DNA from: Meconema thalassinum
Taxonomy: Eukaryota; Arthropoda; Insecta; Orthoptera; Tettigoniidae
Direction: 5' to 3'
Length of the DNA: 64,000 bases
NCBI GenBank assembly: GCA_946902985.2
Contig: OX336398.1
Coordinates: 232,153,556 to 232,217,555, forward strand
In this document: positions 1 through 10,500 of the stretch, in pieces
Position numbering within the stretch: position 1 is the stretch's first letter
How the letters are laid out: every line of letters begins with the position of its first letter
The notes under the pieces: generated by a model
What the model saw: the letters and a program-made list of their open reading frames with translations, nothing else
Databases searched by the model: none
What the model was told of the DNA's origin: nothing
Translations under genes and position numbers: made by a program

Positions 1-158
1 CTGCAGTCCTTACTTGAATTAAAAACAGATAACACACACTAATACAGCCATCACAGTATTAACACTGGTTATCAGACAAATTCAACACACAACCAAAGTA
101 CATGGGGCTACATGGCCACGTCGTCGCAACCCCTAGACTGAGGATTCAACCAACCAAT
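1..158 (+). mobile_element. SINE-A copy, 3' part, cut by the window edge
   Basis: This matches the last third of a tRNA-derived SINE whose full form is seen at 31731-32246 (called SINE-A here). It shares the CTGCAGTCCTTACTTGAATT start of that segment, the CACAATTAACACTGGTTATCAG block, and the terminal ACTGAGG...(AACC)n tail. The 5' tRNA-like head would lie outside the window. Confidence 0.85.
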
Positions 159-429
159 TAACGTAAGGATGAGTTACTGAGATCTCATGACATTAAATAA
201 CTCCAAACGGCAATACCTCCACTAGAGATATGGACAGCTGACAACGATTTACAAGTCAACACAGAGTAGACGGATCGCAAGATCTTCAGGAAATGGGCAC
301 GGATAGTTCAAGAACACACGGTGTAAATAAAAACCTCTACGAAATGTAAATAGCTTTTAATACCTAGAATTGACCTTGCAAATCACAATGAACATAGAAG
401 GCAGTGAGCGGTAGCAGCTATAAAAGCTA

Positions 430-745
430 TCAAAGCCATTAACATATTATCCCTGAGGTCCGCTATGGTACTGTTTGACGCCAACATCGTACCAATACTC
501 ACTTATGGGATTGAGTTAGTGTGGCAAAAACTAATAGTTCGAGTTTTCCTAACACTTGAGAAGGTCAAGCAAGATATCTGAAGGCAATGCTTGGAGTTTC
601 TAAATACACCCGCTCAAGGCTGGTATACGAACTTGCGAGAAAAAGGATTTGAGATACAAGTTATTGCTGTCATCTACGGACACCTGGATGAGGTCAATAG
701 AAAATGGTATGGACTCCGTTTGGAGGAAAGAATTCATGATGAATA
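430..745 (+). pseudogene. LINE reverse transcriptase C-terminal fragment
   Basis: Conceptual translation across one frameshift reads like the end of a non-LTR retrotransposon reverse transcriptase: a segment around 'PILTYGIELVW', then 'LEKVK', then 'SRLVYELA'. This spacing is typical of the thumb/connection region of insect LINE ORF2 proteins. There is a stop after 'VKQDI' and the frame changes near 575. No start or 3' tail is visible. It is a decayed relic; the LINE clade cannot be set from this piece, and it differs from the LINE-A family that follows it. Confidence 0.55.
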
Positions 746-782
746 ATAATAAGTATAAAACAAAAATATTTGAATGCAGACG

Positions 783-1395
783 AATGAAATCATAAACATC
801 TATGAACATCAAATTGGCAGGTGAAAAGCTAAAGGAATAGGAGACTTCTGTTTCTTAGGTAGCAAAATAACCAGTGATGTACGAAGTAAAGAGGGCATAA
901 AAAGTAGGTTAGCTCAGGCTCTGTTGACATCGAATATAGTTTTAGGTATAAGGAAGTAGTTTTTGAAAGCCTTTGTCTGGAGCGTGGTGCTCTATGGAAG
1001 TGAAAGTTGGACTATTGGTGCAGCAGAAAAGAGGAGAATTGAAGCGTTTGAAAAGTGGTGTTACAGGAGAATGATGAAGATCAGATGGGTAGATAGGGTT
1101 ACAAACGAAGAGGTATTAAGACGAGTGGGAGAGGAGAGATGTTTCTGGCGAATGCTAATGAAGTGAAGAGATGGGTTGGTAGCACACATACTAAGACATC
1201 CAGGAAGAGCAAGCTTAGTTATTGAAGGAAGGGTCGAGGACAAGAACTGTAGGGGTAGACCAAGGTTAGAATATGTTAAACAGATTGCCTAGGATGTAGG
1301 GTGTGGTAGCTATGTAGAGATGAAACGATTAGCTCAGGACAGGGAGGCATGGAGAGCTGTATTAAACCAGTCAAAAGACTGAAGACTCAAACAAC
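783..1395 (+). pseudogene. LINE-A reverse transcriptase C-terminus and 3' UTR, decayed
   Basis: This is the 3' end of a non-LTR retrotransposon. The first part (783-960) encodes, with stops, a segment like 'GSKITSD.RSKE.IKSRLAQA'. The 963-1166 frame encodes 'WSVVLYGSESWTIGAAEKRR', 'EKWCYRRMMKIRWVDR' and 'NEEVLRRVGEER', a very common motif series at the C-terminus of insect LINE reverse transcriptases. The 3' end GTCAAAAGACTGAAGACTC is shared with copies at 19050 (minus), 35600-36720 (plus), 51306-51830 (both strands) and 58948-59455 (minus). It is not a functional gene. RTE-like or a related clade is likely but not proven. Confidence 0.85.
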
Positions 1396-2282
1396 AATCC
1401 GAAAAAAGAGAAGATATTTGGATGGAGTTCTACTCAACAGTGGCCATGACAAATAGAGCCTGGACAGAAGCGAACCAAGACCTACGATATTTTGTCATCT
1501 CACTAGCTGGGCGTGGCTACCACTTCTTGATGTGTAAGACTAAATGCTTCCATGAATCCAACCCGATGTCTGTGACCAACAATGTGAACGCTACCATAAA
1601 TGATTAACTACATAAAACGTGGACAAACTGATGAATGCACAAGTTATTGTATCCTTTAAAATGTGCAAAATTTGTGCACATTTGTAATTACGAGTAATAA
1701 AAAAATCAAGTAAGGATGCTATTCATACTTGGTCCTCACGGTTGTGTAAGTCGACAAAGTTGAATATGCGAGCTTCGAATCCCGGCCCTGATATTCGCCA
1801 TCTTCGTTATGGTCTTCCTCCAGTATTCAGTGAACACAAATCTTTGATCTTTGATCCTAATAAGAGGGATTACACTCGCTTCTACGGTCACTGCAGTAAA
1901 ACCCACCAGGTGCTGTAGTCTAGTGGCTAGCATACTTGAAGGTCACCCCTGAGATCATGGGTTCAATTTCCGGCGCTACCAAGAAATCTCAATGAATACC
2001 AATCGGTAGTTAACTCTAGGACACTAACAATATTCAAATGATGCTTAATACTAATAATTCGTTAAATTTACATATACTAGGAACATTTGCTAAGACACCG
2101 ATTAGTTAAATGGTTGAAATTAATATATATTTCGTATGTAAAACTATCTATATACACTGAATCCTCTGTGGTCTTTGAAATTTGATACGGTAAGTTCCAT
2201 CTTAAATAGAACAAATACAGAAGTCGTTTACTTTGACGTAAATAGCAGTACGTAATCTCACCAGCCTCTTATAATGTCTCTG
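1396..2282. other. Unassigned sequence with a tRNA-like segment
   Basis: I recognise no gene here. Short open frames (around 1422-1607 and 1736-1933) show no motif. The stretch contains the tRNA-like segment at 1909-1980 and, near 1780, a second box-B-like TTCGAATCCCGG, suggesting remains of one or two SINEs. The rest is plain A/T-rich sequence. Confidence 0.5.
1909..1980 (+). pseudogene. tRNA-Glu-like sequence (pseudogene or SINE head)
   Basis: This 72-nt block has a box A-like TAGTCTAGTGGCTAGCAT and a box B-like GGGTTCAATTTCC at tRNA spacing. The D-arm resembles the known GTCTAGTGGCTAGGATAC of animal tRNA-Glu. The acceptor stem pairs only partly (GGTGCTG with CGCTACC) and the T-stem is imperfect. 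A functional tRNA is therefore unlikely; a degraded tRNA gene or the head of an unlisted SINE fits better. Confidence 0.45.
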
Positions 2283-2340
2283 GTTTTAGCCTATTTTCAT
2301 TTTATAAAAAAATAGGCTTATGAGATTACCCTTTGTCCGT

Positions 2341-2392
2341 GTGTCTGTCTGTGTGTGCGTGTGTGATGATGTGTATGTGTGGGTGTGTCCCT
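2341..2392. repeat. GT-rich microsatellite in family X
   Basis: Imperfect GT/TG run near the hairpin end of family X. The reversed copy has the matching CA-rich run at 60778-60832, so the run belongs to the element. Confidence 0.7.
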
Positions 2393-3689
2393 AATAACTT
2401 CTAAACGGCTGGAGCGATTTCAATATAACTCGGTAAGATCATAGCACCATTTTGGCCGACCCCGACCGTGCCCTTCAAATTTTATTTTGTCCCACCAATC
2501 CAACAAAATATTTCACGAGCATTGAGTATCTCCGAAACTATTACTGATATCGCCCAGGAATTGTGTACAGTGATAAAGAACACTACTAAAAGTTCACCTA
2601 TGAGACTTTCAAAAACCTGGTAACTAAAGAACCAACATGGCGGTCAAGCGAATTTGAGACTTTTAAGTAGACTTTTCTCGCGATTTAACCGTCCAATCGT
2701 AATGAAACTTGGTACAGCAAATGTTTATACAGATTGTAATGCACTGGCGTCTAAGTTAGTTCAATTGTTTACATAAGCTCAAAATGGCGGCTGTGCGAAA
2801 TATTTCACTGGCTTTATATCTCCGAAACATTTATAGATATCACCCTGAAATTATGTACGATGATACAGGGCACTGGTATAAGTTAATCTATGTATCTTTC
2901 ATAAATCTGTAAAGTACAAAACGAACATGGCGGCCAAGCGAAGTTGAAACATTTTAATAGACTTTTCTCAGGATTTAAATCTCTAAGCGCAGTGAAATAC
3001 GGTACAGTAAATGATTATACATATTGTAAAGCACTGACATCTAATTTAGTTCAATTGCTTACATAACCTCAAGATGGCGGCTGTGCAAAATTTTAAAATT
3101 AATTTTTTATTTCTTGTGTCGTAATCAAGCGATCGAAGTGAAAGTTTGTATAATGAAACTACGCAATAATTTTCATTTAATGGTACATAACTCTATGGCC
3201 TATACATATATCAATCCAAAATGGCGAGCATCCGACATATTTAGACAGTTCTCAATATCTACGAATCTTTTACAGCAATCGAACATAATTTTTTATTTTC
3301 ATAGGAGCTATGAACATAAGTTCACCTATAGGACTTTCAGTAACCTGGTGATCACAAATCCAACATGGCGGCGACGGGAATTATAAATATTTAAATGGAC
3401 GTTTCTCGCGATATAACCATCCGTGTTCAGTGAAACTTTGCACGTAAAATGCATGTACAAATATTAATCCACTGGCATTTAATTTATTTCAATTGTTTTC
3501 ATAACCAAAAGATGGCAGCTGTGCGAAATTTTAAAATCTCGTTTTTACTTCTTTTGTTCTAATCATGCGATTTAAGTATGAATACCTCACGTACACAATA
3601 ATCTTCATGTAATAGTACTTAAATCAAAATCGAACCTGGCGACCGTCTGAATTATTTAGACGGTTTTCAATATCTACGAATATATCACA

Positions 3690-3694
3690 ACCTT
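3690..3694. repeat. Target-site duplication ACCTT, left
   Basis: The same five bases follow the 3' LTR at 15117-15121. The uninterrupted family X sequence has one copy at this point. Confidence 0.85.
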
Positions 3695-6610
3695 TGGTGT
3701 ATTCTTTGGAATACACGGTAAGATAGAGTAAGCTTTTGCTTCTCTTTGCTTTAGTTCATCCCTTCCCTTTTTCTCCAACACCATCAGTGATCTACTGATT
3801 TCTCCTTGTTGGTTATGTCTCTCATGTTACCTATAAGTCTGTTCTAGATATATATCTTCCATGACCCACCTAGCGTCATCTAGCAGCGAATCTCTGAAGT
3901 TCCTCAATTCCTCCCTGTACAAGAGGACTTCCTTATCAATCTAGCCACCAGATCTCGTCGCCATCGCCGGCTATCACCTCCGTGATCAAGAGAACATCGT
4001 CTACATTTTCACCCTCCAGGCTGCGCTAGTGACTCCTACTATCAACTCTTTGAAGACCATTTCATCATGAAGATCTTTTTAAACTGTTAAGTTGGCTATT
4101 CTTATATGTATTCCTTTTGTCTCCTACCCCCACTCTTTTCCCTTTCCCTGGTACCTCCGCGCTCCGTTGAGGGTGTCTCACATGTACGTCGGAAGTCGAC
4201 CCAGTCAGTTAGAGCTCCACTAAAGCTCGCCTCCTCAACTCTAGGGGCAAACTTTTAAATTTCGACACCATGTTCGTATTTTAGTATCAATCGTCAACTG
4301 GAACATCGCCTTTTTCATGCAGCAAAGATAAGTACCGACTTCAGGTTTTAACCTCATACTCATCGCTTTTTAAAGGCTCAATGCTTTTATTTGGATTTTA
4401 TAGACAGTGAAAGTTGCTATGTGAAAATAACTGCTTTCAAGGGATCTTCTTGATCTAACATAAACTATCATGTCTAACTTTCAACATGAAAGATTTTCTG
4501 AGATGCTATCTCACATCGAGGGATATTTCCAAAATACCCACTGTCTATATAATCTAGCTTTCCGCCGAGGGATTCTCTACCCAATTTAAACAAGTCATCA
4601 TTGCTCTGGAACTTTCCAGAACTTGCACTCTAACTACCAGTTATACTGTCATGTACTTTCCACTCACATATGGGAATACTTTTTCAAACTAAGGAATCTT
4701 CCTTATGAACTGCTAATCAATAACTAATTTTTTCTTCCTCCGTTGGGATTTTTCTGTGCATTCAACTATAACCTACAAGTTTCTCAAGCAATAGACTCTC
4801 GCAAATCTAGTGTAACTAGTTATTTTTCATCATTGCAATAACTTTCTTTGCCATCAACTGTTTGTGCTACTACAGTGAACTTTTCAACTATATCAACAGA
4901 CTATAGTGATAAACAGTGTTTGTTCAACCTTTCATCCGCGTCGCGCTCGTCCATGTACAATAAATACGGCCATGGACACTTTTCCTCAATCCCATTTGAT
5001 CTTTCCCAAACCCTTCACTAACAAACCAAAATATTAAAATTGCTACTTTAGGTCTTTTTTCAATGAGGTGTCACTCTCAATAAGTGCCCTCCCTCACTTG
5101 TTCCGCGTACAACGAATTAATTTCTGTAAAACTTCGTGTCTAGCACACGCCTGAAAATTATATTGTTTCTCCCTTCTAATGAGGGAATCCAATTCTTACA
5201 ACTCATAAGTGAGTTATCTCTAGGTTTCACGGAGGGGAAACTTGACCCATTTTCTCGTGATCCCTACTTAAACATAGGGGTTCTAGAAACTTCCTTTCGA
5301 TTTTTCTCTTCAGGTTTCACAATAAGTGACCTGCCCTATTTGCATAATCTTCTATGTATAATCATTAAAAGTAATTCAGTATCAATATAAGAAGTTATAG
5401 AAACTTCTATTTTATTCTTCCTGCTTTTTGTTGTTGTTACTATCGAAGTTGTTATTATTTCTAAGATACTTATCTAGAAATCCTGAAAGTGCACACCTTG
5501 TACTTGATTTATTGTCTAACTTTAATTACGTCAGTTATCTTAAAATTTTTCATTTATTTATCTTTGTCATTTCAAAATCTTGCGAAGATTTTAAAGCATA
5601 TAAAAGGTTTAAAACCAAAAGAATTATTAATTGCCTGGCGCATGCTTTAGATGTTTTTGGAGGTCCGCGACCCCAATTGTTTATAGAAATCAAAATTATA
5701 TATTTGTTACAAAAACTACTTCCTTTTGCATTGTTAAATAAATCAAATATTTGTTTTTCGCTTCCTCATTTCTCTAACATAACGGTTAGGCAAGATCCTG
5801 TCTTCCTTGACTCTTCCTATTCAATAAAAACAAATCTATTGATAGGGTTTTCACCACTTGTTGCATTTGAGCAAGAACTCTTAGTTGGTAACTTAGTAAA
5901 GTCTCTCTTAGCTTTAATAGCTAATTCTAACTGGCCAGGAAGGCAAGCATAGCTCGCTACGCCAGCTTCCTGCTTGTAGAGATTCTCTCCAACACTTATG
6001 GTTGGTTTTTCAAAATATAAGTGTTTCTCATTGTCTAAACTTTTAGTCGGCGCCTCGCTGGGTAAAAGCTTAGTAATTTCTAAATGCAACTATTGGTACA
6101 CTAACCAAAATTATTCCCAAAGGTATAATTGCTTTATCCCTATCCTTCATGGAAGCATTTGGTCGCACTTTAGGAATTCTAAAATTTCAAAAACTAACAT
6201 ATCAAAGCCGATTCAAATTATTTGCACTCTTCAAATTACTTGTTTAGAAACAAACTCCTTTGAACAGATACACAATAAATCTGTTACTCTTTGTCTTGCC
6301 AGACCATCACCCTTCCCCATAGTAGGCATATGTATGCTTGAGAGGGAATACACTAAAGCAGCTTTCTCGAGAACAGCCCAAGTTCCAGCTGCGTTTCCCA
6401 TTAGCTTCGCAGAGGTCCCTTCCCACTTTAGGTATCGGAGAGCGGATTTGCAGTGGCAGCTGCCTTTGAGTATACTTAAAGTTAAAATTATAACTTCTTT
6501 TGGATTCTCTTCCTATTTCTCCATCCTTTTTCTCCAGTCCGAAACCCACTTCCTTTTCTTTATCATCTTCCCTTGGGGGTTAGGTTATTCCCAAGTTAAT
6601 AATCTAACCA
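3695..6610 (+). repeat. BEL/Pao 5' LTR (2916 bp)
   Basis: It is repeated almost unchanged at 12202-15116. It starts TG and ends CA, directly before a primer-binding-site-like sequence. It is far longer than the few hundred bases usual for BEL LTRs. It contains open stretches (for example 5428-5952, 174 codons) with no recognised domain; the matching stretch in the other LTR has a stop near its start, so coding is doubtful. Confidence 0.95.
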
Positions 6611-6632
6611 AAATTCGGTGCCGAAACCCTGG
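6611..6632 (+). promoter_or_regulatory. Candidate primer-binding site
   Basis: CGGTGCCGAAACCCTGG begins six bases after the LTR, where reverse transcription of an LTR element is primed. It resembles the TGGTGCCGAAACCC-type sites of other LTR elements but starts CGG rather than TGG. The priming tRNA was not identified. Confidence 0.55.
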
Positions 6633-6874
6633 AGGGTCCATTTATGACATTTTCTATTTGTCAAGGGGTATTTGACAATATTTTGCAAATCATTAATATC
6701 TTCTTTGAATTTTTCAGCTATAACTACATCGTGCAAAGCTTGTTAAGTGGAAAGAGGCCGCTCCTGTCTCCTTTGGTGTGTCTCTTTCTTTCAACTTATT
6801 TGCTGCTGCCAGCCTGACAGCATTTCCAAGTTTCCACAGTTTCGTAAGTTATACTTTAATTTACCTATTTTGTC

Positions 6875-8230
6875 ATGGCTCCTACAGAAAAGGATAAGGA
6901 TGAAAAACTTACTTCTAAACTAGCATCCTATAAAGGGCAAATTACCCGATTCAGAAAATACATCAAAGAGCTAGATCCTTCAGGAGCTCTATTAGATTTG
7001 TTAAAACATCGTGTAAAGGATTTTGAACGTTCTTATGAAAATTATTGTAACATCCAAATTGAAATCGAAACTTGTATGCTCAATCAAACTGAAGATCGAG
7101 TCGAAGTAGAAAACCAATATTACGAAGGTATAGGTTCTGCTTTTAAAATAATACGCCAACACGAAGAAGAACAGAAAAAAGACGGTTCTGTTCTTGGTTC
7201 CCTTCACGAACAACAAACCTCTTCTCGCGAGGGCACTCACAAGCCCAAACCAATTATACCCAAGATTGATTCACCCCACTTCTCTGGAGACAAATCTACT
7301 TGGGATTCTATTGATGAACTATTTTGTTATCTTGTTCATGACAATGAAGACATTCAAGTCATCTACTAGTTTCATTATTTGAGATCTATCCTCCGATGTC
7401 AAGCTCTGCAGTTAGTTGATGCACTCCCTTTAAGTGCCGAAAACTACCCCATTGCCTTTAACTTGTTGAAAGAAAGATACGGTAATTCACGGTTACGTAT
7501 TCAACGCCATATGAAGGCTCTATTTAACTTACCTGCGTCACTGCACAATGGCGTCACTAGTTTGCGTACTCTCATTGATACTACACAACTTCACGTTAAA
7601 GCTCTGTCCCAATTGGATCAACCCACTGAACACTTTCTTAATACATTTATTGGTTTCTAAAGTCGATGTTGCTACCCTTAAAGCTTGGGAGATTGAACTT
7701 TCCAGAGAAGACGATTACTCTTACGAGCATTTAGTCAGTTTCATAAATAATAGATGCCAACTCTTAACTGCTTTAGCTAATCAAAGTGAACCCTCATCCC
7801 CTAGTTCTAAATTTGAATCAATGTCTCTTAGACCTAAAAGCGAACGCTTAGCGTCTAGTACCCAAAACCCTGGGTCCAGCTCATCTAAACTCAAGTCAAA
7901 CACCACTGGTTACCCAACTAGGTCTAGTGAACGCCGTATTGCTAGTTCTCTCGTTTTAAACACTCAAAGCGAATCCCGTAAGAGTTTAAATGAACCATTA
8001 AAGTGCATACTTTGTAAAGATTCCCACGCCTTATACCTATGTAAATCATTTAAAGAACTGTCAGTTGACGACTGAAGAAAATTAGTTTCCCAGAATAAAC
8101 ATTGCTTCAATTGCCTAGCACCCACGCATTCTGCTTCAAATTGCAAGTCCACCAGCCTTTGCTTCCATTGTGAAAAAGCTCATCACACTTTACTTCATCG
8201 TCATGATCAAGCAAGGTCATCGACCGCATC
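6875..8230 (+). pseudogene. BEL/Pao gag region with zinc knuckles
   Basis: The N-terminus is charged and helix-rich, followed by the segment around 'PKIDSPHFSGDKSTWDS' that marks the Pao gag-like domain (DUF1759). 'LPLSAENY' and 'RYGN' follow after the TAG at 7367. A CCHC knuckle, CFNC...H...C, starts at 8103, and a second cysteine-histidine cluster (CFHCEKAHH) starts at 8160. In the family this region packages RNA. The reading path is broken by a stop, a one-base shift near 7645 and a TGA at 8073. Confidence 0.88.
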
Positions 8231-8318
8231 TACTTCTCAGAAAAGTGACAATGCTAACAGTTCCAATGCTTCATCGTACATTCAAAATGTCAAGTCTATA
8301 CGTAGTGTCCAAGTACTA

Positions 8319-9002
8319 TTGTCCACTGTCCAAATCGAAGTTCAGTATAACTTTGGCAACTGGGTCCGTGCACGCGGTCTTCTTGATTCAGCGGCAACTC
8401 ATGATTTTGTGTCTAATTCTTTGATTAGAAAACTAGGACTACCTGTAAGCCCCACTTCTATTAACGTATCGGGCATTAACAGCTCAAAATCGCAAGCTTT
8501 ACAGTTTTCAAAGCTAACCATAAGAGACATTTGTCACAGAAATAACTTTCTCAAATTGAATTGTCTCATTCTCAATAGCATAGGAGAAGATACTCCAAGT
8601 CACTCTGTTGATATGTTAGGTTTAAGCATTCCCTCGCATTTAAGGCTAGCCGATTCCCTGTTCAATGTACAAAACCCCATTGATATACTCTTTAGTGCCA
8701 ATGTTTTCTGGAATTGCCTTCGTAAACAGGTTCGCAAGTTACCCCCAAACGTGGTTGCCAGAGACATACATTTTGGATGGATCGTCAGCGGTGAACTTCC
8801 TCATTATTCTTCACAACCCGCATCGCATTGTAATTTTGCTAATACTGACTTGGAACAGTTCTGGAAGCTTGAAAGCGTTGATTCTCCTAACGTGACCTCT
8901 TCAGAAAATGAATTCTGTGAGCAACTTTTTCTGAACACCACCACTCGTTCTCCTGAAGGCCGGTTCATTGTTCAGATGCCAAGATTACATAATCCCCCTT
9001 AA
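8319..9002 (+). pseudogene. BEL/Pao aspartic protease region
   Basis: This is a 227-codon open stretch in the gag frame. The active-site triad reads D-S-A at 8385 in 'LLDSAATHDF', where BEL proteases (DUF1758/peptidase A17 type) have D-S/T-G. The downstream 'HFGWIVSGE' motif, which links protease to reverse transcriptase in Pao elements, is at about 8765-8795. In the family the enzyme cuts the polyprotein. The frame ends at a premature TAA (9000-9002), after which the same frame continues. Confidence 0.85.
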
Positions 9003-10500
9003 CTTATTAACTCTCAACCCAAAGCTCGAAAAGCTCTCTTTGCTATCGAGAGCAAATTCAAGAAAGAACCTCTCGTTAAACAGCAGTACACTGATTTCAT
9101 GGATGAGTATGAAAGCTTAGATCATATGGAAGTTGTTAATAAATCTGATGACGAATTGCACCCCCCAATTGAAACGGTTTTCTTAAATCATCATCCCGTG
9201 TGGAAAAACCCTCTTGTAAAGGATAAAATCCAAGTTGTTTTCAATGGTTCATCACCTGACGTTAATGGCAACAGTCTTAACGATATTCTTTACTCTGGTC
9301 CTGCTATTCAGTCAGATCTATCTGCTATACTCTTAAACTTTCGATTATTTCCCATAGCTGTTATAGCTGATATAAAACAGATGTACCGTCAAGTTTTAAT
9401 TCAGCCTGAACAATAAGATCTCCAAAGAATCTTGTGGCGCGACGAAATCAGCAAGCCCATTAAGGTATTTCGCTTAAAAACGGTTACTTATGGCTTAAAA
9501 CCTTCCGCTTTCCTTGCTATCTGATCACTACACTTGTTAGCCTCTCAAGATGGTCAGTTATTTGATTCTAAAGCTTCTGAAGCACTAACTACATCATTCT
9601 ATGTTGACGATTATTTGCAGTCCTTCCCCACTCAGGAGGAAGCTTCTTTCGTGTCATTAGAACTTAAGGCATTGCTGAAGAATGGAGGTTTCCCACTTCA
9701 TAAGTGGAATTCCAACTCCCATGAGTTTCTCGCCCAGTTTCCTATTGAAGATGTAGATCCCTCCTCCGTAGAAATTTGTGGAAACTCCGAATCCATAAGA
9801 ACCCTTGGAGTTCATTGGTGAACTAGCACTGACACTCTCATCTATAAAGTTTTGCTTGCAGAAGAGCTCCCTAACACAAAAAGACAAGTTATCTCTGAAA
9901 TTGCAAAAATTTTTGATCCGCTTCAATTCCTTGCCCCAGTTATCGTTACAGCCAAACTTTTCATGCAAGAGCTATGGTCGCTCAAATGTGAATGGGACGA
10001 CACTGTTCCCCTTTCTTTTCTTAACAGATGGCTCTCTTTTCGCAGCAATTTGCTTGAGCTTTCCCTTATTGAAATTCCCAGGAATTTAATTAACGCTCAA
10101 CCTAATGCATCTTTTTTCCTTCATGTGTTCGCGGACAGTTCCGAAAAAGCTTACGGTTCCTGTGCATATTTGGTTTATCGCGGTTCATTAAATGGATCTT
10201 CAGTTTCCAACCTTGTTTGTGCTAAATCGAAGGTGGCTCCTCTTAAAACTATCACTTTGCCTAGGCTTGAATTGTGTGCTGCACTCATGGCCGCAGAACT
10301 TGTTAAGAAATTACGGGAAGTCTTAAAAGTCAAATTCTCGCAAATCTATCTCTGGAGCGATTCCATGATCTCCCTTTCTTGGATCGCCAAAAACCCCTCT
10401 CATTGGCAAAATTTGTTGCAAACATGGTTTCCAAAATTCAACCTCTTTCTTCGGGATGTCAATGGAGGCATGTCCCCAGCGCTGACAACCCTGCCGACAT
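9003..10500 (+). pseudogene. BEL/Pao reverse transcriptase and RNase H region
   Basis: Reverse transcriptase motifs appear in order: 'VVFNGSS', 'ADIKQMYRQV' (first catalytic Asp at 9369), and 'FYVDDYL' with YVDD at 9600-9611. Stops at 9414, 9522 and 9819 fall between them. RNase H follows with 'HVFADSSEKAYG' (about 10120), 'TLPRLELCAAL' and 'LWSDSMISLSW'. A frameshift near 10440-10490 then moves the path to another frame ('SADNPADIISRG'). Together these copy the RNA genome into DNA; this copy cannot make the full product. Confidence 0.92.

Larger units (their letters stand above)
2283..3694 (+). mobile_element. Unclassified repeat family X, copy 1, left part
   Basis: It begins with a hairpin-forming end (TTTTAGCCTATTTTCATTTTAT...AAAATAGGCT), followed by a GT-rich run and a 'GGCTGGAGCGATTTC' segment. 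Diverged modules follow, each with AACATGGCGG (2634, 2923, 3362) and 'AAAATGGCGGCTGTGCGAAAT'-type phrases. A second copy lies reversed at 60092-60890. The BEL element at 3695 cuts this copy, and the missing end resumes at 15117. No long open frame is present, so it is probably a non-autonomous element; class unknown. Confidence 0.75.

Noticed and set aside
2287..3694. Family X as a Helitron
   Set aside because: There is a hairpin near one end but no CTRR terminus, no TC start and no Rep/helicase fragment; left unclassified.
5136..6675. Several open frames of 80-225 codons within the BEL 5' LTR
   Set aside because: They overlap on both strands, have no recognised domain, sit in A/T-rich repeat DNA, and are interrupted or altered in the other LTR.
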